This document shows, piece by piece, positions 17,695 through 27,007 of a DNA stretch of 64,000 nucleotides (its first letter is position 1; every line of letters starts with the position of its first letter). The position numbers and the translations under genes are program-made. The stretch comes from Methylorubrum populi. GTDB lineage: Bacteria > Pseudomonadota > Alphaproteobacteria > Rhizobiales > Beijerinckiaceae. The notes beneath the pieces are model-generated. The model was not told where the DNA came from. It did no database searches and saw nothing but the letters and a program-made list of their open reading frames with translations. The stretch is taken from positions 3,806,501-3,870,500 of the forward strand of contig NZ_AP014809.1 of assembly GCF_002355515.1 (NCBI RefSeq), in the 5' to 3' direction.

Positions 17695-18465
17695 TCACCC
17701 GGCTTTCGGCTCCGCCGGATCGTGCAATCGCCGCCACGCGAAAACGGAAAAGACGCCGATCAGGCAAGCGGCGATGCCGAACCACGTGAAGGCGTATTGC
17801 AGGTGGTTGTTGGGCAGATCGACCCGCAATTGCCCGCCGCGGGGCCAGCCGCCGGGATTGGGCGTCGCGTCCGCCTCGATCAGATAGGGGGCGACGTTCG
17901 TCAGACCGCGGGCGGCACCGATGCCGGGAACGTCGCGGGTGAACCACTCACCGCGCTTCGGGTCGGATTCCGGCACGAACAGCCCGCGGGCCTCGCTCGC
18001 CCGCAGCATGCCGGTGACCGTCGCCTCGCCGGTGACTTGGCCGGCGGCCCGGTCCTCGGGGCGCTTCAGCTCGGTCGGGATGAAGCCGCGGTTGATCAGG
18101 ACCGTCGAGCCGTCGTCGCGCTTGAGCGGAGTCAGCACGTAGAAGCCCTGGAGCGCCCGGCCGGGCTCGCCCGGCGCCAGCCCGTGTACGAGGGTCTCCC
18201 GGTCGTGGAGGAAGGTGCCCCGCACCCGCACCCTGCTGAACTCGTCGGCCTTGGCGTCCCAGGCGTCGAAGGGGGGAGGGGCGGCCGGCGGCTCGGCGTG
18301 CGAGCGCTCGATGATGCGGGCGATCAGCGCCTCCTTCTCGCCCTTGCGGGCGAGTTGCCAGGATCCGAGGCCGAGGAGGATCGCGAGGCAGACCAGGGCC
18401 GCCAGCCCCGGTGCCCACAGGCTGCGCAGACGCGCTCGGCGTTCGATTGCGGACAGTGCAGCCAC
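17695..18465 (-). CDS. SURF1 family cytochrome oxidase assembly protein
   Basis: A 256-residue SURF1 protein. It has the typical two membrane helices at the ends (LAALVCLAILLGLGSWQL near 21-38 and FTWFGIAACLIGVFSVFAW near the C terminus) with a periplasmic domain containing RVRVRGTFLHDRETLVHGL and VLINRGFIP. SURF1 helps insert heme a into subunit I of cytochrome aa3. The start is GTG 18465, whose first base is the last base of the DUF983 stop codon (TAGTG), so the genes are tightly coupled. It is the last cta-cluster gene before thrC. Confidence 0.92.
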   Translation of the reverse strand: MAALSAIERRARLRSLWAPGLAALVCLAILLGLGSWQLARKGEKEALIARIIERSHAEPPAAPPPFDAWDAKADEFSRVRVRGTFLHDRETLVHGLAPGEPGRALQGFYVLTPLKRDDGSTVLINRGFIPTELKRPEDRAAGQVTGEATVTGMLRASEARGLFVPESDPKRGEWFTRDVPGIGAARGLTNVAPYLIEADATPNPGGWPRGGQLRVDLPNNHLQYAFTWFGIAACLIGVFSVFAWRRLHDPAEPKAG

Positions 18466-18839
18466 TAGCGGAAACGCCCCTGCTCGGCCTTGTTGACGAA
18501 TTGCACTGCCGCCAGAACCCCCTTGAGCGGGCGCACCAGGGCCAAGCTCAAGCCGATGGCGAGGCTTCCGGCGACGAGCGCGTGAACCCAGACCGGCGGC
18601 TCGTAGGTGAACTCCATCCACAGAGCCGTGCCCGCGACGACGAAGCCGGTGACCGACATCACGAAGAAGGCCGGCCCGTCGGCGGAATCGAAGGCGGAAA
18701 AATCCTGGCCGCAGGCTTCGCAGGCCGGCTCGAACGCCAGGAAGCCGCGGAACAGGTGTCCCTCGCCGCAGGCCGGGCAGCGCCCGCGCAGGCCGGTCGC
18801 GATCGGGGAGGGAGGCGGGTTCGTGGCGGCTCGGTTCAC
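18465..18839 (-). CDS. DUF983 zinc-ribbon membrane protein
   Basis: A 124-residue protein with two CxxC pairs (CPACGEG and CEACGQD) that would form a zinc ribbon, followed by two membrane helices. DUF983 members sit between ctaE and surf1 in many alphaproteobacterial oxidase clusters, as here, but their exact job is unknown. The start is GTG 18839 with GAGGA 7 nt upstream. The stop overlaps the SURF1 start. Confidence 0.85.
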   Translation of the reverse strand: MNRAATNPPPSPIATGLRGRCPACGEGHLFRGFLAFEPACEACGQDFSAFDSADGPAFFVMSVTGFVVAGTALWMEFTYEPPVWVHALVAGSLAIGLSLALVRPLKGVLAAVQFVNKAEQGRFR

Positions 18840-18892
18840 GGCAAGATCCTCGCTGAGCGCCGGTATGATGCACCGGGCGGCCCGCCGCACGC

Positions 18893-18918
18893 GAAAAAGG
18901 GCGGCTCGCGCCGCCCTT
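18893..18918 (-). terminator. Intrinsic terminator after ctaE
   Basis: On the minus strand AAGGGCGGC, a 4-nt loop, then GCCGCCCTT and a run TTTTTC. A perfect 9-bp stem with U tract, 40 bp beyond the ctaE stop. It separates the core cta operon from DUF983-surf1, which must have read-through or their own promoter. Confidence 0.85.
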
Positions 18919-18958
18919 CCGGGTTGCCGCCCGTGCAGGGCGGCCGATGGAGACCGGC

Positions 18959-19810
18959 TCAGTGAGCGGCGCTGCCGGCACCCCACACGTAGATGGCGGC
19001 GAACAGGAACAGCCACACCACGTCGACGAAGTGCCAGTACCAGGCGGCGAACTCGAAGCCGAGATGCTGCTTCGGGGTGAAGTCACCCTGGTAGGTGCGC
19101 AGCAGGCAGACGGCGAGGAAGATCGTGCCGATGATGACGTGGGCGCCGTGGAAGCCCGTCGCCATGAAGAAGGTCGCCGAGTAGATCGAGCCCGAGAAGC
19201 CGAAATGGGCGTGGGCGTACTCGTAGGCCTGGCAGGCGGTGAACAGCACGCCGAGGATGATGGTGAGCCACAGGCCGTACTTCAGGCCCTTGCGGTCGCC
19301 GTGCAGCAGGGCGTGGTGGGCCCAGGTCACGGTGGTGCCCGAAGTGAGCAGGATCAGCGTGTTGAGAAGCGGCAGGTGCCAGGGATCGAACGCCTCGATG
19401 CCCTTCGGCGGCCACATGCCGCCGGTGAACTCGACGCGCTGCGGCTGGATCGGATCGGCGGTGTAGAGCGCGGCCTCGAAATAGGCCCAGAACCACGCCA
19501 CGAAGAACATCACCTCGGAGGCGATGAACATGATCATGCCGTAGCGGTGATGGAGCTGGACGACGCGGGTATGGTCGCCGGAATTGGCCTCGTGGGTGAC
19601 GTCGCGCCACCAGGACAGCATGGTGTAGAGCACGCCGAGCGTGCCGGCGCCGAACACGTAGGGGCCGATGGCGAGGCCGCCGGCGGAGAGACCCTTCATC
19701 CAGAAGACGGCGCCGAAGGCCATCAGGAACCCGGAGAACGCGCCGAGCAAGGGCCACGGGCTCGGATTGATGATGTGGTAGTCGTGGTTCTTGGCGTGCG
19801 CCCCGGCCAT
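18959..19810 (-). CDS. ctaE: Cytochrome c oxidase subunit III
   Basis: A 283-residue integral membrane protein with seven hydrophobic helices, full family length. Landmarks: [19 protein letters not shown] at the N terminus, [19 protein letters not shown] in the centre and [16 protein letters not shown] near the end. It is the non-catalytic core subunit of the aa3-type oxidase and stabilises subunit I. It is preceded by ctaG, with 146 bp between that contain a GC-rich hairpin, and followed by a strong terminator. Confidence 0.96.
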   Translation of the reverse strand: MAGAHAKNHDYHIINPSPWPLLGAFSGFLMAFGAVFWMKGLSAGGLAIGPYVFGAGTLGVLYTMLSWWRDVTHEANSGDHTRVVQLHHRYGMIMFIASEVMFFVAWFWAYFEAALYTADPIQPQRVEFTGGMWPPKGIEAFDPWHLPLLNTLILLTSGTTVTWAHHALLHGDRKGLKYGLWLTIILGVLFTACQAYEYAHAHFGFSGSIYSATFFMATGFHGAHVIIGTIFLAVCLLRTYQGDFTPKQHLGFEFAAWYWHFVDVVWLFLFAAIYVWGAGSAAH

Positions 19811-19871
19811 CGCGATGGTTCTCCCTCAGCCCTTGCCCGTCACCGCCTGACGGCCGGGCCCTGTTGCCTTG

Positions 19872-19894
19872 GAGGTCCGGCGGGACCGGACCTC
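19872..19894. other. Hairpin in the ctaG-ctaE spacer
   Basis: GAGGTCCGG and CCGGACCTC form a perfect 9-bp stem with a 5-nt loop. There is no T tract, so it more likely marks an RNA processing or stability site than a terminator, in a spacer where subunit III expression could be set relative to the assembly factor. Confidence 0.4.
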
Positions 19895-19956
19895 GGTTGA
19901 AAACCCTCTACTTCGGCAGCCAAGCCATTGTCACGCTTGCGCCGTCGCAGGATCCC

Positions 19957-20565
19957 TCAAAAATTGCGCGTGGGAGCGGGCTTGGCCGCTTCCGCCACCG
20001 GCGAACCGTTCTTCGAGGGGTAGTAAGTGTAGGACAGCGTCATCTCCGAGAGCGTGCCGATGTCCGGATCCTTGCGCAGGGCCGGATCGACGTAGAACAC
20101 CAGCGGAAATTCCGCCGACTCGCCCGGCTGCAGCGTGTGCTCGTCGAAGCAGAAGCACTGAACCTTGACGAAGTAACTCCCCATCAGGTCCGGCTGCACG
20201 TTGAACACGGCGATGCCGGTCGAGGCCGCCGGGCCGGTATTCGTCACCTTGAAGAACACGGTCGCGGTTTGGCCGGGCACCGCCTCGACCCGCGACTGCT
20301 CCGGCTGGAAGCGCCAGGACAGGGCCTTCGACACGTTGGTGTCGAAGCGGACCGAGACCGGCGCCAGGGCTTCGCCCGGCGCGGCCGTCGGTGCGGCGCC
20401 GACGAGCGGCGTTCCGCCGTAGCCGGTCGCCTTGCAGAACATGGAGTAGAGCGGCGCGGAGACGGCCGCGAGGCCGCCCATGCCGAGCACCACGCCGGCG
20501 CAGGCGATCACGGTCCAGCGCGCGCCGCGCGCCGCCTGCTTCTGCCGCTCCCTCGCATCTTTCAT
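19957..20565 (-). CDS. ctaG: Cytochrome c oxidase copper-B assembly protein CtaG (Cox11 family)
   Basis: A 202-residue Cox11/CtaG protein that delivers copper to the CuB site of subunit I. One N-terminal membrane anchor (about 17-40) ends with APLYSMFCKATGYGG, and the periplasmic domain carries the copper motif C137-F-C139 in VQCFCFDEHTL. The remaining cysteine, C44, follows the anchor as in the family. Part of the minus-strand cta cluster, 12 bp downstream of the small CoxF-like gene. Confidence 0.95.
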   Translation of the reverse strand: MKDARERQKQAARGARWTVIACAGVVLGMGGLAAVSAPLYSMFCKATGYGGTPLVGAAPTAAPGEALAPVSVRFDTNVSKALSWRFQPEQSRVEAVPGQTATVFFKVTNTGPAASTGIAVFNVQPDLMGSYFVKVQCFCFDEHTLQPGESAEFPLVFYVDPALRKDPDIGTLSEMTLSYTYYPSKNGSPVAEAAKPAPTRNF

Positions 20566-20577
20566 CGGTTCACGCCC

Positions 20578-20742
20578 TCAGAGCGGCCGCTGCAGGACCT
20601 GGGGTCCGAGCTTGGCGATCGTCAGCACGAAGAAGATCAGCACCAGGGCGCCGAGCGTCAGGGCGATGGCGATCGAGCGCTTGCGGCGGGTCTTGGCCTC
20701 CTCCGGCGTCAGGGGACGCACGCCTTCCGGCAGATCGGACAT
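20578..20742 (-). CDS. Small CoxF-like membrane protein of the oxidase operon
   Basis: A 54-residue protein: charged N terminus (LTPEEAKTRRKR) followed by one helix, SIAIALTLGALVLIFFVLTI. Small single-helix proteins at this exact place, between ctaB and ctaG, are a regular feature of alphaproteobacterial cta operons and are often named CoxF; their function is not settled. The ATG at 20742 has GTGAGG 6 nt upstream. Only 8 bp separate it from the ctaB stop. Confidence 0.8.
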   Translation of the reverse strand: MSDLPEGVRPLTPEEAKTRRKRSIAIALTLGALVLIFFVLTIAKLGPQVLQRPL

Positions 20743-20750
20743 GGCGGGCC

Positions 20751-21704
20751 TCACGCTGCGACCGCGCGGAACAAACCGAGCCCCTGCTCGGCGAGCAGCG
20801 CCGAGAAGAGCAGGAACAGGTAGAGGATCGAGAAGGCGAACAGCCCCATCGCCGCCTTGCGCTCGGGCTCGCCCTCGCGCAGCCGGTAGACCTGCACCGC
20901 GCCCGCGAGCATGCCGAGGCCGCCGAGCACGCCAACGACGGCGTAGAGCCAGCCGCCGAAGCCGAGCCAGACCGGAACGAGGGCGAGCGGGGCGAGCAGC
21001 AGGGAGTACCAGACGATCTGGCGGCGGGTAGAGTCCGGACCGGCGACGTTCGGCATCATCGGAATGCCGGCGCGGGCGTATTCGCCGCTCTTCACGAGCG
21101 CCAGCGCCCAGAAATGCGGCGGCGTCCAGATGAAGATGATGGCGAACAGTACCAGCGACTCGATGCCGACATGGCCGGTCACGGCGGCCTGGCCCACCAC
21201 CGGGGGAAGCGCCCCGGCGGCGCCGCCGATGACGATGTTCTGCGCCGTCGCCCGCTTCAGCCACATCGAGTAGATCACGGCGTAGAAGACGATGGTGAAG
21301 GCCAGAAGCCCGGCCGCCAGCCAGTTCGAGGCGAGGCCGAGGATCAGCACCGAGCCGACCGAGAGCACGACGCCGAAGGCGAGCGCCTCGTCGGGGCGGA
21401 TGCGCCCGTCGGGGATCGGACGCTTGGCGGTGCGGGTCATCAGCGCGTCGATGTCGGCATCCCACCACATGTTGAGGCAGCCCGAGGCGCCGGCCCCGAC
21501 CGCGATCATCAGCAGCGAGATCGCCGCGATCACCGGGTTCACGGTGGCGTCGGACACGACCATGCCGACGAGCGCCGTGAAGATCACGAGCACCATCACC
21601 CGCGGCTTCAGCAGGGCGAAGAAGTCGGAGACTTCGCCGCCCGCGGCGGAGGAGAGCGACACGCGGCCGGCGTCGGCGCTGAGGCTGTTCGACAGGCTCG
21701 TCAT
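20751..21704 (-). CDS. ctaB: Protoheme IX farnesyltransferase (heme O synthase)
   Basis: A 317-residue UbiA-family prenyltransferase that adds a farnesyl group to heme B to make heme O for the oxidase. The Asp-rich motif [19 protein letters not shown] (N78, D82, D86) and a second loop, [14 protein letters not shown], are present, with about nine membrane helices. ATG 21704 is the first start that gives the normal length. It is downstream of ctaD, separated by a strong hairpin and a repeat element, and is followed closely by the CoxF-like gene. Confidence 0.95.
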   Translation of the reverse strand: MTSLSNSLSADAGRVSLSSAAGGEVSDFFALLKPRVMVLVIFTALVGMVVSDATVNPVIAAISLLMIAVGAGASGCLNMWWDADIDALMTRTAKRPIPDGRIRPDEALAFGVVLSVGSVLILGLASNWLAAGLLAFTIVFYAVIYSMWLKRATAQNIVIGGAAGALPPVVGQAAVTGHVGIESLVLFAIIFIWTPPHFWALALVKSGEYARAGIPMMPNVAGPDSTRRQIVWYSLLLAPLALVPVWLGFGGWLYAVVGVLGGLGMLAGAVQVYRLREGEPERKAAMGLFAFSILYLFLLFSALLAEQGLGLFRAVAA

Positions 21705-21801
21705 GGGAACCGTGATCTGACGCTTGTTCTGAGGTGTTCGGATCGCGCCGGTCGTGGCGCCGCCCTTTGCGGGAGGTCTCGCGGGAGGCCTCCGGGAAAG
21801 A

Positions 21802-21827
21802 GCGAGGACCGCCTCGGCGGTCCTCGC
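21802..21827 (-). terminator. 12-bp hairpin between ctaD and ctaB, partial terminator
   Basis: GCGAGGACCGCC and GGCGGTCCTCGC pair perfectly around two bases. On the minus strand it is followed by TCTTTCCC. With such a weak T tract it probably acts as a partial terminator or 3' stabiliser that sets ctaCD transcripts above the assembly genes. Confidence 0.6.
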
Positions 21828-21843
21828 GATCCTGGTTGTTCTT

Positions 21844-21896
21844 GGAGCATCGTCTTTTTCCCGAAAGCCGGCGGCCGCCTTTCGGGACGATGCTCT
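21844..21896 (-). repeat. Palindromic intergenic repeat, copy B
   Basis: Read on the minus strand it begins AGAGCATCGTCCCGAAAGG and ends AAAAAGACGATGCTCC, the same plan as copy A at 10196 with compensating changes in the stem (CATCAT/ATGATG there, CATCGT/ACGATG here). It lies 7 bp after the ctaD stop. Confidence 0.7.
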
Positions 21897-21903
21897 CGCC
21901 GCC

Positions 21904-23532
21904 TTAGTGGGCCGGCTCGTCGACGATCTTGGGGAGCGTCTCGAACTGGTGGAAGGGCGGAGGCGAGGACAGGGTCCATTCCAGGGTGGTGGCACCCTCG
22001 CCCCACGGATTGTCCGCGGCGCGGGTCTTGGAGCGGAAAGCCAGGACGATGCCGATCACGAACACGACCATGCTGAGGGCGAAGACGTGACCGCCGAGGG
22101 TGGCGACCTTGTGCCAGCCGGCGAAGGCCTCCGGATAGTCGGCGTAGCGGCGCGGCATGCCGGCCAGACCCAGGAAGTGCATCGGGAAGAACAGGACGTT
22201 CGCCCCGATGAAGGCCAGCCAGAAGTGCAGCTTGCCTGCCCATTCCGGGATGACATGGCCGGTCATCTTCGGGAACCAGTAGTAGACACCGGCGAAGATG
22301 ATGAACACGGCGCCGAGCGAGAGCACGTAGTGGAAGTGCGCGACCACGTAGTAGGTGTCGTGCAGGTACTTATCGACCGAGGAGTTCGCGAGCACGACGC
22401 CGGTGACGCCGCCGACCGTGAACAGGAAGATGAAGCCCACCGCCCAGTGCATCGCCGCGGTGAAGCGGATCGAACCGCCCCACATCGTCGCGATCCAGGA
22501 GAAGATCTTCACGCCGGTCGGCACCGCGATCACCATGGTCGCGAAGACGAAGTAGGACTGCGTCTGGAGCGACAGGCCGACGGTGTACATGTGGTGGGCC
22601 CACACGACGAAGCCGACGACGCCGATGGCGACCATGGCATAGGCCATGGCGAGGTAGCCGAAGACGGGCTTGCGCGAGAAGGTGGCGATGATGTGCGAGA
22701 CGATGCCGAAGGCCGGCAGGATCATCACGTACACCTCGGGGTGACCGAAGAACCAGAACAGGTGCTGGTAGAGCACCGGATCGCCGCCGCCGGCCGGATC
22801 GAAGAAGGTGGTGCCGAAGTTACGGTCGGTGAGCAGCATCGTGATCGCGCCGGCGAGGACCGGAAGCGACAGGAGCAGCAGGAAGGCGGTGACCAGCTCG
22901 GCCCAGGCGAACAGCGGCATCTTGTGCAGCGTCATGCCGGGGGCGCGCATGTTGAGGATGGTGGTGATGAAGTTGATCGCGCCGAGGATCGAGCCCGCGC
23001 CGGCGAGGTGGAGCGAGAAGATCGCGAAATCGACCGCCGGACCGGGATGGCCGGCCGAGGAGGAGAGCGGCGGGTAGACGGTCCAGCCGGTGCCTGCGCC
23101 GCTGGCGCCGGGCGAGCCCTCGACGAACAGCGAGCAGACGAGGCAGGCGAAGCCCGACACGGTCAGCCAGAACGAGATGTTGTTCATCCGCGGGAAGGCC
23201 ATGTCCGGCGCGCCGATCATCAGCGGGACGAACCAGTTGCCGAAGCCGCCGATCAGGGCCGGCATCACCATGAAGAACACCATGATGAGGCCGTGGCCGG
23301 TGACGAACACGTTGTAGGTCGCCGGATTGGAGAAGTACTGGAGCCCGGGCTCCTCCATCTCCATGCGGATGCCGAAGGACAGGAACGCGCCGACGATGCC
23401 CGCCATGAAGGCGAAGATCAGGTAGAGCGTGCCGATGTCCTTGTGGTTCGTCGAGAGGAACCAGCGGGCGAAGAAGGAGGGTTTGTGGTCGTGGTGGGCG
23501 TCATGCCCGGCATGTGCTGTGGCGGTGGCCAT
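21904..23532 (-). CDS. ctaD: Cytochrome c oxidase subunit I
   Basis: A 542-residue heme-copper oxidase catalytic subunit with twelve membrane helices. Visible landmarks: [20 protein letters not shown], the active-site [14 protein letters not shown] with the Tyr that crosslinks to His, and [14 protein letters not shown] ([10 protein letters not shown]) around the heme-ligand histidines. It reduces oxygen to water and pumps protons. The N terminus is unusually His-rich ([12 protein letters not shown]), a possible copper-handling or simply variable tail. It follows ctaC by 83 bp. Confidence 0.97.
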   Translation of the reverse strand: MATATAHAGHDAHHDHKPSFFARWFLSTNHKDIGTLYLIFAFMAGIVGAFLSFGIRMEMEEPGLQYFSNPATYNVFVTGHGLIMVFFMVMPALIGGFGNWFVPLMIGAPDMAFPRMNNISFWLTVSGFACLVCSLFVEGSPGASGAGTGWTVYPPLSSSAGHPGPAVDFAIFSLHLAGAGSILGAINFITTILNMRAPGMTLHKMPLFAWAELVTAFLLLLSLPVLAGAITMLLTDRNFGTTFFDPAGGGDPVLYQHLFWFFGHPEVYVMILPAFGIVSHIIATFSRKPVFGYLAMAYAMVAIGVVGFVVWAHHMYTVGLSLQTQSYFVFATMVIAVPTGVKIFSWIATMWGGSIRFTAAMHWAVGFIFLFTVGGVTGVVLANSSVDKYLHDTYYVVAHFHYVLSLGAVFIIFAGVYYWFPKMTGHVIPEWAGKLHFWLAFIGANVLFFPMHFLGLAGMPRRYADYPEAFAGWHKVATLGGHVFALSMVVFVIGIVLAFRSKTRAADNPWGEGATTLEWTLSSPPPFHQFETLPKIVDEPAH

Positions 23533-23615
23533 CGATCCTAGCCTTAATCAGATGTCTGTCGCCTCTGGCGAATGGAGGATCGGCCGGGACTGCGGCGCCC
23601 CGGCCCGATGAAGCG

Positions 23616-24455
23616 TCAGCGGGCGTCCGCGAGGCGCGCGCCGTTGTCGACGGCGGCGTACTTGGTCTTCGCCTCGGTCAGCCACTCGGCGTAGGCCTGC
23701 TCGCTGACCACGCGCACGGTGATCGGCATGTAGGCGTGACGGGCGCCGCAGAGCTCGGAGCACTGGCCGTGATAGGTGCCCTCGCGGTCGGCCTTGAACC
23801 ACCACTGGTTCAGGCGGCCGGGGATCGCGTCGATCTTGCCGCCGAAGGAGGGGATCGCCCAGGAGTGGATGACGTCGTCGGAGGTGACCTGCACCTTCAC
23901 GATCTTGCCGACGGGAACGACCATGTCGTTGTCGGTGGCGAGCAGCTTCGGCTGCTGCTCCTCGTCGATGTTGGCGTCGAAGGTGAAGCCGCCCTTGTCG
24001 CCCTCGGCCGGGTAGACGTAGGACCAGTACCACGCATGGCCCACCACCTTGACCACGACGTCGGCCTTCGGGTCCGAGAGTTGCGTGCGCAGGGTGCGGA
24101 ACGAGGGGATCGCCACCGCCACGAGGATCAGGACCGGGATGATGGTCCAGGCCACCTCGATCATCGTGTTGTGCGTGGTGCGCGACGGCGTGGGGTTCGC
24201 CTTCTCGCTGAACTTGAAGATGCAGTAGAGAATGAGGGCGAGAACGAAGACCGAGATGCCGAAGGCGAGCCAGTGCAGCCCGTGCTCGAAGTTGAGGAGG
24301 TCGACGGCCTCGGCCGTGACCGGGACCTGACGGCTCATCTGCCACGGCTCGGGCTGGCCGACGCCGGCCGCGAGAGCGGAGGAGGACGAACCGAGGAGGG
24401 CGCCGAATGCGGCGAGCCCCCACGATGACCAATGTTGCGCCTGCGTCGTCCGCAT
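23616..24455 (-). CDS. ctaC: Cytochrome c oxidase subunit II
   Basis: A 279-residue protein: a signal sequence (cleavage near ALAA at 30), two membrane helices (about 61-81 and 98-117) and a periplasmic cupredoxin domain. The CuA ligands are complete: H197, C232, E234, C236, H240 and M243 in GQCSELCGARHAYMP. The aromatic electron-entry stretch GHAWYWSYVYP is present. It receives electrons from cytochrome c. It is the first gene of the cta cluster; the promoter should lie in 24456-24710, between it and the divergent fdhD. Confidence 0.97.
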   Translation of the reverse strand: MRTTQAQHWSSWGLAAFGALLGSSSSALAAGVGQPEPWQMSRQVPVTAEAVDLLNFEHGLHWLAFGISVFVLALILYCIFKFSEKANPTPSRTTHNTMIEVAWTIIPVLILVAVAIPSFRTLRTQLSDPKADVVVKVVGHAWYWSYVYPAEGDKGGFTFDANIDEEQQPKLLATDNDMVVPVGKIVKVQVTSDDVIHSWAIPSFGGKIDAIPGRLNQWWFKADREGTYHGQCSELCGARHAYMPITVRVVSEQAYAEWLTEAKTKYAAVDNGARLADAR

Positions 24456-24710
24456 ATCCCCGCTTGGCTCCCCTGATGCCTATGGTTTGTTTGCCCTTGA
24501 ATTTGCCGAACAGCGTCGCAAATCCGAGGACTGCCCGACCTTATCGCGGGCCTTGCCGGTTCCGGCGTGACCGTGTCGCTGCCGGATGGGCGGTTGCGAC
24601 GTAGAACCATACTGATCGTGAAACCGCAACCGCAACAACGCTGCCAAGCGTCGCTTGGACGCGGGATCAGGCTTGCGTCACGAGCAATTTGGCTGCCTCT
24701 GGGGATACGG

Positions 24711-25574
24711 ATGCAGGACTTCAGCCGAAATTCTGAATGCGACTTCGGCGGGGAGGCCCCTGCGACGTCGACCAAGGTCGGAACGCTCGTCGTCGCCTAC
24801 GACGCGGCCGAGGCCCGGCCGGACTCCCGCGCGCTGGCCGTCGAGATGCCGGTCAACGTCGTCTACGGCACCGTGCCCTATGCCGTGATGATGCTGACGC
24901 CGGCCGATCTCGAAGACTTCGCCTACGGCTTCAGCCTGACCGAGGGCGTAATCGAGTCGCCCGAGGAGATCCGCGGCGTCACCGTGGAGCCCGGCGAGGG
25001 CGGCCTGCGGCTCCTGGTCGATCTCGCTCCGGGGCGGCTGCGCGAGCATCTCGCCCGCAAGCGCGCGATCAGCGGTCGCACCGGCTGCGGCGTCTGCGGC
25101 ATCGAGGATCTCTCCGCCCTGCCCACCGCCAAGACACGCTCCGGCAAGGGCCCGCAGGTGACGCTGGCGGCGATCCAGACGGCGCTGACGGCCCTCTCCG
25201 ACCGCCAGACCCTCAACCGGGAGACCCGCGCGGTTCACGCCGCCGGCTGGGCCGGTCTCGACGGGACGCTCGTGGCCGTCCGCGAGGATGTCGGCCGCCA
25301 CAATGCTCTGGATAAGTGCATCGGCGCGCTGCTGCGCCGGGGCGTGCGGCCGGACGAGGGCTTTCTCGTCATCACCAGCCGCTGCTCGTTCGAGATGGCG
25401 GAGAAGGCCGCGACGCTCGGTGCCTCGGTTCTGGTGGCGATCTCCGCCCCGACCTCGCTCGCAATCGAGCGGGCGCGCTGCCACGACATGACGCTCTGCG
25501 CCATCGCCCGTTCCGACACGCTCACCGTGTTCTCGGGTCGCGAACGGCTGGTGCTGGCCGGGGAGGGCGGCTGA
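24711..25574 (+). CDS. fdhD: Formate dehydrogenase accessory sulfurtransferase FdhD
   Basis: A 287-residue FdhD protein. The sulfur-carrying CxxC is C126-G-V-C129 in GRTGCGVCGIEDL; other hallmarks are TPADLEDFAYGFSLTEG, VREDVGRHNALDKCIG and TSRCSFEMAEKAA. FdhD passes sulfur from IscS to the bis-MGD cofactor, which formate dehydrogenases need for activity. The ATG at 24711 has GGGGA just upstream; the frame is open from 24567 without a better site. It is divergent from the oxidase operon. The FdhF-like enzyme at 36787 is a plausible client. Confidence 0.93.
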   Translation: MQDFSRNSECDFGGEAPATSTKVGTLVVAYDAAEARPDSRALAVEMPVNVVYGTVPYAVMMLTPADLEDFAYGFSLTEGVIESPEEIRGVTVEPGEGGLRLLVDLAPGRLREHLARKRAISGRTGCGVCGIEDLSALPTAKTRSGKGPQVTLAAIQTALTALSDRQTLNRETRAVHAAGWAGLDGTLVAVREDVGRHNALDKCIGALLRRGVRPDEGFLVITSRCSFEMAEKAATLGASVLVAISAPTSLAIERARCHDMTLCAIARSDTLTVFSGRERLVLAGEGG

Positions 25575-25601
25575 GGCGCCGCTCCCCCGGATCGCCTCGC
25601 C

Positions 25602-26642
25602 TCAATCCGTACCGCCCGTGCCGCCGGCCTCACCGGTGCCGCCGGGAACGACGGTCGCCCCGCCGATCACCCGCACGTTCTTACGCGCGCCGTCGTCCGG
25701 CGGATCCTGCCAACCCTTGCCCGCGGCTGGCGCCGGCTTCGATTCGGCGGTCTTCGTCGGCTCGTTGACGGGCTCCTTGGCCGCCTCCGGCCGCACCTCG
25801 CTCGCCTTCGGCTCGACCGCCCTGGCCTCCCTCGCATCCGACTTGGCCGGATCGGACTTGGCCGGATCGGATTTGGCAGGCTCGGATTTGGCCGCCGGCG
25901 TCATCGCGGAGGATCCGGCGGGATCGGAACGGAGCTTGGGCTCCGGAGCAGTGGGGGCGATCCGGGCCTGGGACGGAAGCTTCGGTGCCGGCGAGGTCCG
26001 GGCCGCGGCACGGCGCGGCGTCTCGGACCGGCCGACCGCATCGGGATTGACGCCGAGCGGGTTGGCCTCGGGCCGGGCCGTCGGCGGCGTGCGCTCGACC
26101 TGGACCTCGCGGGGCGTACCCCGATCGCCGGCGGAGGGCGCCGTGCGCAGGCCGGGAACGGAGGGGATGTCGGCCGGCGGCACGATGCGCTCCGCCTCGC
26201 GGAGCGGACGGCGCGGACGCATGTCATCCTCGGTCCAGCCGTAGCCCGGCGCCGCCGGCCGGACGCGGTCGGCGGGATAGTAGACGCCGCCGAGCGGCTC
26301 GCGTCCGATCACGTCGCCCTCGCGGGCATCGACGACGAGCCGAACCCGCTGGCCGCGCGGGCTCGTCGCCTCGACGCGGTAGTTCCGCCCGTCGTAGCGG
26401 GGGCGGGCGATCTCGGTGAAGCCGCGGTCGCGCAGGTCCTCGACGACCTCGCGCGGCGGCAGCAGGCCGTCCTCCTCGAAATACACCACCCGCGGCGGGC
26501 CGTAGATCCCGCGGTCGAACCCCTGGGCGGCGGCGGCCTGCAGACCGGCGCCGGTCAGGAGCGCGGCGGTCAGACCGAATCCGAGGCTGCGACGCAGCAC
26601 CGCTCCCGTGAGACGACCGAAGGCGTGACGGCTCGAAGCCAT
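25602..26642 (-). CDS. Exported protein with PepSY-like N-terminal region and low-complexity tail
   Basis: A 346-residue protein. A signal peptide ends near AAAA (about residue 39). Residues about 55-100 (REVVEDLRDRGFTEIARPRY ... VVDAREGDVIG) resemble a PepSY-type fold, which is tentative. From about residue 140 on it is disordered, Pro/Ala/Lys/Glu-rich, with tandem AKSDP repeats. No enzyme motif. The start at 26642 is chosen for GAGAGG directly upstream and the signal peptide; the frame opens earlier at 26756. It converges on fdhD. Confidence 0.65.
   Translation of the reverse strand: MASSRHAFGRLTGAVLRRSLGFGLTAALLTGAGLQAAAAQGFDRGIYGPPRVVYFEEDGLLPPREVVEDLRDRGFTEIARPRYDGRNYRVEATSPRGQRVRLVVDAREGDVIGREPLGGVYYPADRVRPAAPGYGWTEDDMRPRRPLREAERIVPPADIPSVPGLRTAPSAGDRGTPREVQVERTPPTARPEANPLGVNPDAVGRSETPRRAAARTSPAPKLPSQARIAPTAPEPKLRSDPAGSSAMTPAAKSEPAKSDPAKSDPAKSDAREARAVEPKASEVRPEAAKEPVNEPTKTAESKPAPAAGKGWQDPPDDGARKNVRVIGGATVVPGGTGEAGGTGGTD
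25840..25899. repeat. 15-bp tandem repeat inside the low-complexity tail
   Basis: About four units of gacttggccggatcg, the first two identical and the later ones diverged, encode the AKSDP repeats of the minus-strand gene. A likely slippage site where copy number may vary between strains. Confidence 0.6.
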
Positions 26643-26960
26643 AGGACCTCTCGAACCAAGCTGTAGCAGAAGGGAAGGTCCCGGGAGCCCGCTGTTGACC
26701 GCAGGTCCCCCGGCGTCACGGCAGACGCGATCCCCGCATTCCTTCCGTGCCGGCAAGGTTTTCTAAACGATTGAATGGGGCGACATTGCGGACCGGCTCG
26801 GAACCTGCAAGGAGCAGAGGGGAGGCCGACGTGCCGCCGGACACGCCGCGCCGTCGAAGCTCGGCTGCGCTGCGCGAATTCAAGGCATGTTCAAAAGGCC
26901 GGCGGCGGTGGCCGGCGGCCCCTTGCTGGAATGAATGAAATCTGGCAACGTCCGCCTATA

Positions 26961-26977
26961 GGACAGTAAGACTGTCC
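26961..26977. promoter_or_regulatory. Palindrome GGACAGT-aag-ACTGTCC upstream of gltB
   Basis: A perfect 7+7 bp inverted repeat with a 3-bp spacer, about 290 bp before gltB. Typical size for a dimeric repressor operator. No known regulator is assigned. Confidence 0.45.
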
Positions 26978-26979
26978 CA

Positions 26980-27007
26980 TTTGTCGCGCTTACCTTTTGT
27001 CGCGCTT
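26980..27007. repeat. Two direct repeats TTTGTCGCGCTT, 16 bp apart
   Basis: Identical 12-bp copies at 26980-26991 and 26996-27007, immediately after the palindrome. Spacing of about 1.5 helical turns suits cooperative binding of a regulator, or a direct-repeat activator site for gltB. Confidence 0.45.
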
